Below, one piece after another: positions 28,459-31,054 of a stretch of DNA of 31,054 nucleotides. The notes beneath the pieces were generated by a model. It was not told where the DNA came from. It saw only the letters and a program-made list of their open reading frames with translations, and searched no databases. The position numbers and the translations under genes are program-made. The DNA comes from Bremia lactucae (Eukaryota > Oomycota > Peronosporomycetes > Peronosporales > Peronosporaceae), in assembly GCF_004359215.1 (NCBI RefSeq), contig NC_090615.1, positions 5,516,194 through 5,547,247 on the forward strand. The letters run 5' to 3'. Positions within the stretch are counted from its first letter, which is position 1. Every line of letters begins with the position of its first letter.

Positions 28459-30446
28459 TTATCTTGTGTTAAAGAGCCCCTCGCCATCATCGTCACTGTC
28501 GCTCTCGCTACTGCTACTCAAAGCTGCACCGAAAAGGGAATTGTACGGAGCAGGAGGAATCATAGCTGGCCGTGGTGCTTGGACAACTCCAGGTGAAGGA
28601 GCATCAAGCGCTGATGCGATCGATGGGTTCCCAAAGAGGCTACTGCTAGAAGCCAATGGGGACTCGTGGACCTCGGATGGATTCAAAATTGGCGGCGAAG
28701 CAGCCACAGTTGAAGTCGAAAGAGCAGCTTGGGCATTAAATAGCGACTGGCTGTCATCGTCGTTATCAGCATTGCTCCAGTCGCTATCACTTGACTCGTC
28801 ATCATTTGCCGCACCGAAAAGATCGACACCCGGTGAAGGCTTTGCATTCGTAAACTTTGACGCCGAAGTCGATACGGAAGCTCGTAAGGAAGGTGATGTT
28901 GATGCAGGTGTTGAATCGACCAGTACAGGTGACGGCGTGTAATGCACAGGCTTTGGTTCTTGCAATGTTGCCGCATCAAGGCGTGACGAAACGTTTTCTG
29001 GCGTCCTAGACGGAGCTTGTGTATCATCTAAGATCAAGGTTTCATGAGCCATACCTTGCTTCGGTAAGGTCTTCGAAGACTCGTCGAATGTTCGAGACGA
29101 TAGCGGATTGAAAGAGGGCTTTGTGTCCAATGTCGATGGGCCAAGAAGCGTCGAAGTAGAAGCTTCCGAAGTGTCGTCAAGAGTGAGTTCATCCATTGAG
29201 AAATTTGCCAAAAGAGCACTTGGAAATCCTGTCGGAGCAAACGACGTCAAATCATTTGAATCCTCGTATTTTGGCGCATATGGATCAATATCGTCTTGAA
29301 TCTGGTATGGCTTCATTGGCGTCGAGACGTTTGGCAAAGGCATCGCGGGAGCAACTGGTAAAGAGGTCGCTGTCGGTGTATCATGGATTGTAGCAGCCGG
29401 CACCGGGACAGGTAGTTGACTGGGTGTCGATATTGCAGAACTATCAAAGGCATCGGACTCGACGACAATAGCGGGTGCAGCAATTTTTGCTACATCGTTT
29501 TCAAGAGGTTGTAGCGGCTCGACAGTACTTTTTATTGGCACTCCCATTGTTGTCTACCAAATATTACAATTCAGAGGTTAGCCAAAAAAATTCCGATCGT
29601 AACCATCGTGTATAACCCATGGTGTGTAACCCACCGGAAGTCGAAAAGCTCCTGGAGGTGGCCGCAGAAGACCGCGACGCTTGGGTCCTGCAACACGATG
29701 TAGTGTCGTCTATTGATAGGACCATTTAATTAGCACAACAGCTTCATAAGAGGCAGCTGGAATCCTATTTTACGCACATGACTGTCATCAAATGTCGTTT
29801 CGGACGTAGGGTCTTCTCCAGGAGTAGCCATGCTCGGCAATCGAAAGCCTCCCTTTGCTAAACCAGGCATTGGAATTGCTGAGCCGGTCATTCCAGGCAT
29901 GGAAACACCCATTGCATGGCGTGTGTTGCCGTAATGCTCTTCTCCAGTGCTCATAATCGACTCGCGTTGATTACCTCGGTTTCCCCCCCCGGGAGGTTTT
30001 CCTGGACGTTGAAATGGATTGACATTGATCCCTAAACTACCCTGTAATTGCTGAATCTTACTGGAAGCTTTTCGTACGCCCGCGGCCTCCTGTGCAGCCG
30101 CGACCGCTGACGTGTCGATCGGTTCCGAGGCGACAGATTCTTTACTCATGTGGCTACTACTGCCGACACTGGTGGTGCTGGAATCAAGGTCATTTGTTGA
30201 ATGTGTAGACATTGCTGAAGTGCGTACTTGCGATAGAGGGGACGTCTGGCCTACCGCGTCATCTACTGCATTCTGCTGCTTAAGACGTGCGATTCGCTCC
30301 GCAATGGAGCTGCTAGCACCTGTGAATGTATCCATCTCCGACGTGGACAATGCGCTATTATCCACTGCCAGGGAAGAAGCTTTGCTGTCTCCGCCGGCTT
30401 TAGACCGACGTCGAGCCAGAATCGTCGCCAGTTCGTTCGACGCCAT
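28459..30446 (-). CDS. FAM21/CapZIP-like protein, three exons
   Basis: I join two ORFs through two short introns: exon 1 30446-29778, exon 2 29709-29635, exon 3 29553-28459. Both introns begin GT (GTGCGT, GTGGGT), end AG, have CTAAT or CTAAC branch-point-like sites about 20-30 bases before the acceptor, and keep phase 0, giving 612 residues. Exon 1 starts MASNELATILARRRSK and has KIQQLQGSLGINVNPFQ (130-145). Exon 2 adds LHRVAGPKRRGLLRPP, whose PK-x6-P spacing resembles the capping-protein-interaction motif. Exon 3 is Ser/Pro-rich and acidic with five Leu-Phe pairs (about residues 493, 519, 554, 588, 608), several beside Asp/Glu/Ser runs as in the FAM21 tail. Known FAM21 links the actin-nucleating WASH complex on endosomes to capping protein and retromer. 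The gene join is well supported; the family call is moderate, since most of the protein is low complexity. Confidence 0.65.
29554..29634 (-). other. Predicted intron 2 of FAM21/CapZIP-like gene
   Basis: 81 bp, GTGGGT...GGTAG, with GGCTAACCT as branch-point-like site. Without removal, exon 2 would run into a stop after VGYTPW...NFFG. Phase 0 on both sides. Confidence 0.65.
29710..29777 (-). other. Predicted intron 1 of FAM21/CapZIP-like gene
   Basis: 68 bp, GTGCGT...CAATAG, with TGCTAATT about 20 bases before the acceptor. Retention would end the protein after KIGFQLPLMKLLC. Phase 0 on both sides. Confidence 0.65.
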
Positions 30447-30754
30447 ACTCGTCGCGTCGTTTAGCCTTGAAAATAAAACACGTTTTGAGCTAAGTTATTG
30501 CTAAGTGCAAATCTTCCATAAATAACCTTTTCCTTCCCTTTTTTTAAATGACATTTTAGTGATTTAAGAAAAGTGCTAATTTTTTTAAAAAGGAAGTCAG
30601 TCCTGCCGCTCTGCGAGTGCGGATCTGGAACTGAAACTTTGGGTTTTCGTCAACACAATGGTAAACTATAGTGGATGAGCAAAATCACAATGAAAGGACA
30701 AAGGCTCTTCAGCCGTCAATTCTATTTAATCTACCGTCTTGCTCTGGCTATCAA
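30447..30754. promoter_or_regulatory. Upstream region of FAM21/CapZIP-like gene
   Basis: 308 bp between the gene start and the LTR at 30755, so the promoter of this gene must be here or within the LTR. It contains homopolymeric T and A runs near 30540 and 30580. No clear promoter element is recognised. Confidence 0.4.
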
Positions 30755-31054
30755 TGTAACGGGCTTAAGTTGCCCTAATGTTACACAGTCCCCGTTAAGT
30801 ACACTTGGTGTACTTAAAAGGATGGTCAATTACTAAATAATAGTAATTAGACCCAGCACTCGGGTGTGGTGCACATTTGCGACCAACCCTTGTGTAAGTG
30901 TTGCGCATGGGTGCATTCACATTAGGAGGGATGATGCCCAGCGTCATCCGTGATGACGGCTAGCGTCATCCGTTAGGCGAGGTATCTAGAAAGATATGCT
31001 CGCAATACATATTAAATGTTATCTGTAGAGATAACATTTTAATTGGTAAAAATA
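30755..31054 (+). repeat. Gypsy LTR copy E (plus orientation), cut by window end
   Basis: Starts TGTAACGGGC and matches copies A, C and D for 300 bp. No polypurine tract precedes it (the upstream bases are GGCTATCAA), so it is either the 5' LTR of a plus-strand element or a solo LTR. It contains two TGACG/CGTCA palindromes (about 30928-30971) and a hairpin TGTTATCT...AGATAACA near 31018-31037. Confidence 0.88.
31018..31037. other. LTR hairpin TGTTATCT-GTAG-AGATAACA
   Basis: A perfect 8-bp stem with a 4-base loop. Related stems occur in copy A (about 1258-1278) and copy D (about 22932-22952), but copy B has lost it. It could be an RNA hairpin in the LTR transcript; the function is unknown. 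Confidence 0.45.

Noticed and set aside
28466..28942. 158-codon plus-strand frame opposite the FAM21/CapZIP-like gene
   Set aside because: It lies antisense to a Ser-rich coding exon, whose complement is naturally open, and has no independent support.

Overview
The window looks like nuclear DNA of an oomycete (Phytophthora or downy-mildew type). The evidence is large nested Ty3/Gypsy and Ty1/Copia LTR retrotransposons whose pol sequences resemble the oomycete clades, next to a compact cluster of genes with no or very short (68 and 81 bp) introns and short spacers. The sequence is a draft scaffold with two N gaps (one base at 8559; 651 bases at 17524-18174). Both gaps are flanked by near-identical repeated sequence, so part of the apparent structure may be assembly redundancy.

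Layout: (1) 1-3660 holds fragments of one Gypsy family: pieces of an unusual extra ORF on the strand opposite to gag-pol, and two LTRs facing each other in inverted orientation (1018-1548 plus, 1628-2153 minus). (2) 3846-13272 is a 4.71-kb segment present twice head-to-tail, separated by one N. Each copy carries a decayed minus-strand Gypsy pol (RT, RNase H, start of integrase) and a decayed plus-strand Copia element; only the second copy continues into Copia RT and RNase H (to about 15072). (3) 15110-23212 is a structurally complete but mutated minus-strand Gypsy element nested in the 3' end of the Copia element. It has two LTRs, a polypurine tract, a primer-binding site and a perfect 5-bp target duplication (TCTAA). 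It encodes gag, protease and the end of integrase; RT, RNase H and most of the integrase core are deleted. Between integrase and the 3' LTR lies the antisense ORF, which converges on and overlaps the integrase 3' end by about 51 bp. That part appears twice around the 651-N gap.

(4) 23519-30446 is host gene space: an OSCA/TMEM63-type (CSC1-like) membrane channel gene on the minus strand, a plus-strand gene of unknown function, and a three-exon minus-strand gene that I assemble from two separate ORFs. Its product has a CapZ-interaction-like segment and an acidic tail with Leu-Phe motifs, like FAM21/CapZIP. (5) A fifth LTR of the same Gypsy family starts at 30755 and runs off the end.

The most interesting items are the recurrent antisense ORF of the Gypsy family, the inverted LTR pair with signs of arm-to-arm sequence exchange, a copy-variable TGACG/CGTCA palindrome in the LTRs, and the reconstructed FAM21-like gene. 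All calls rest on reading the sequence by eye; no database search was run.
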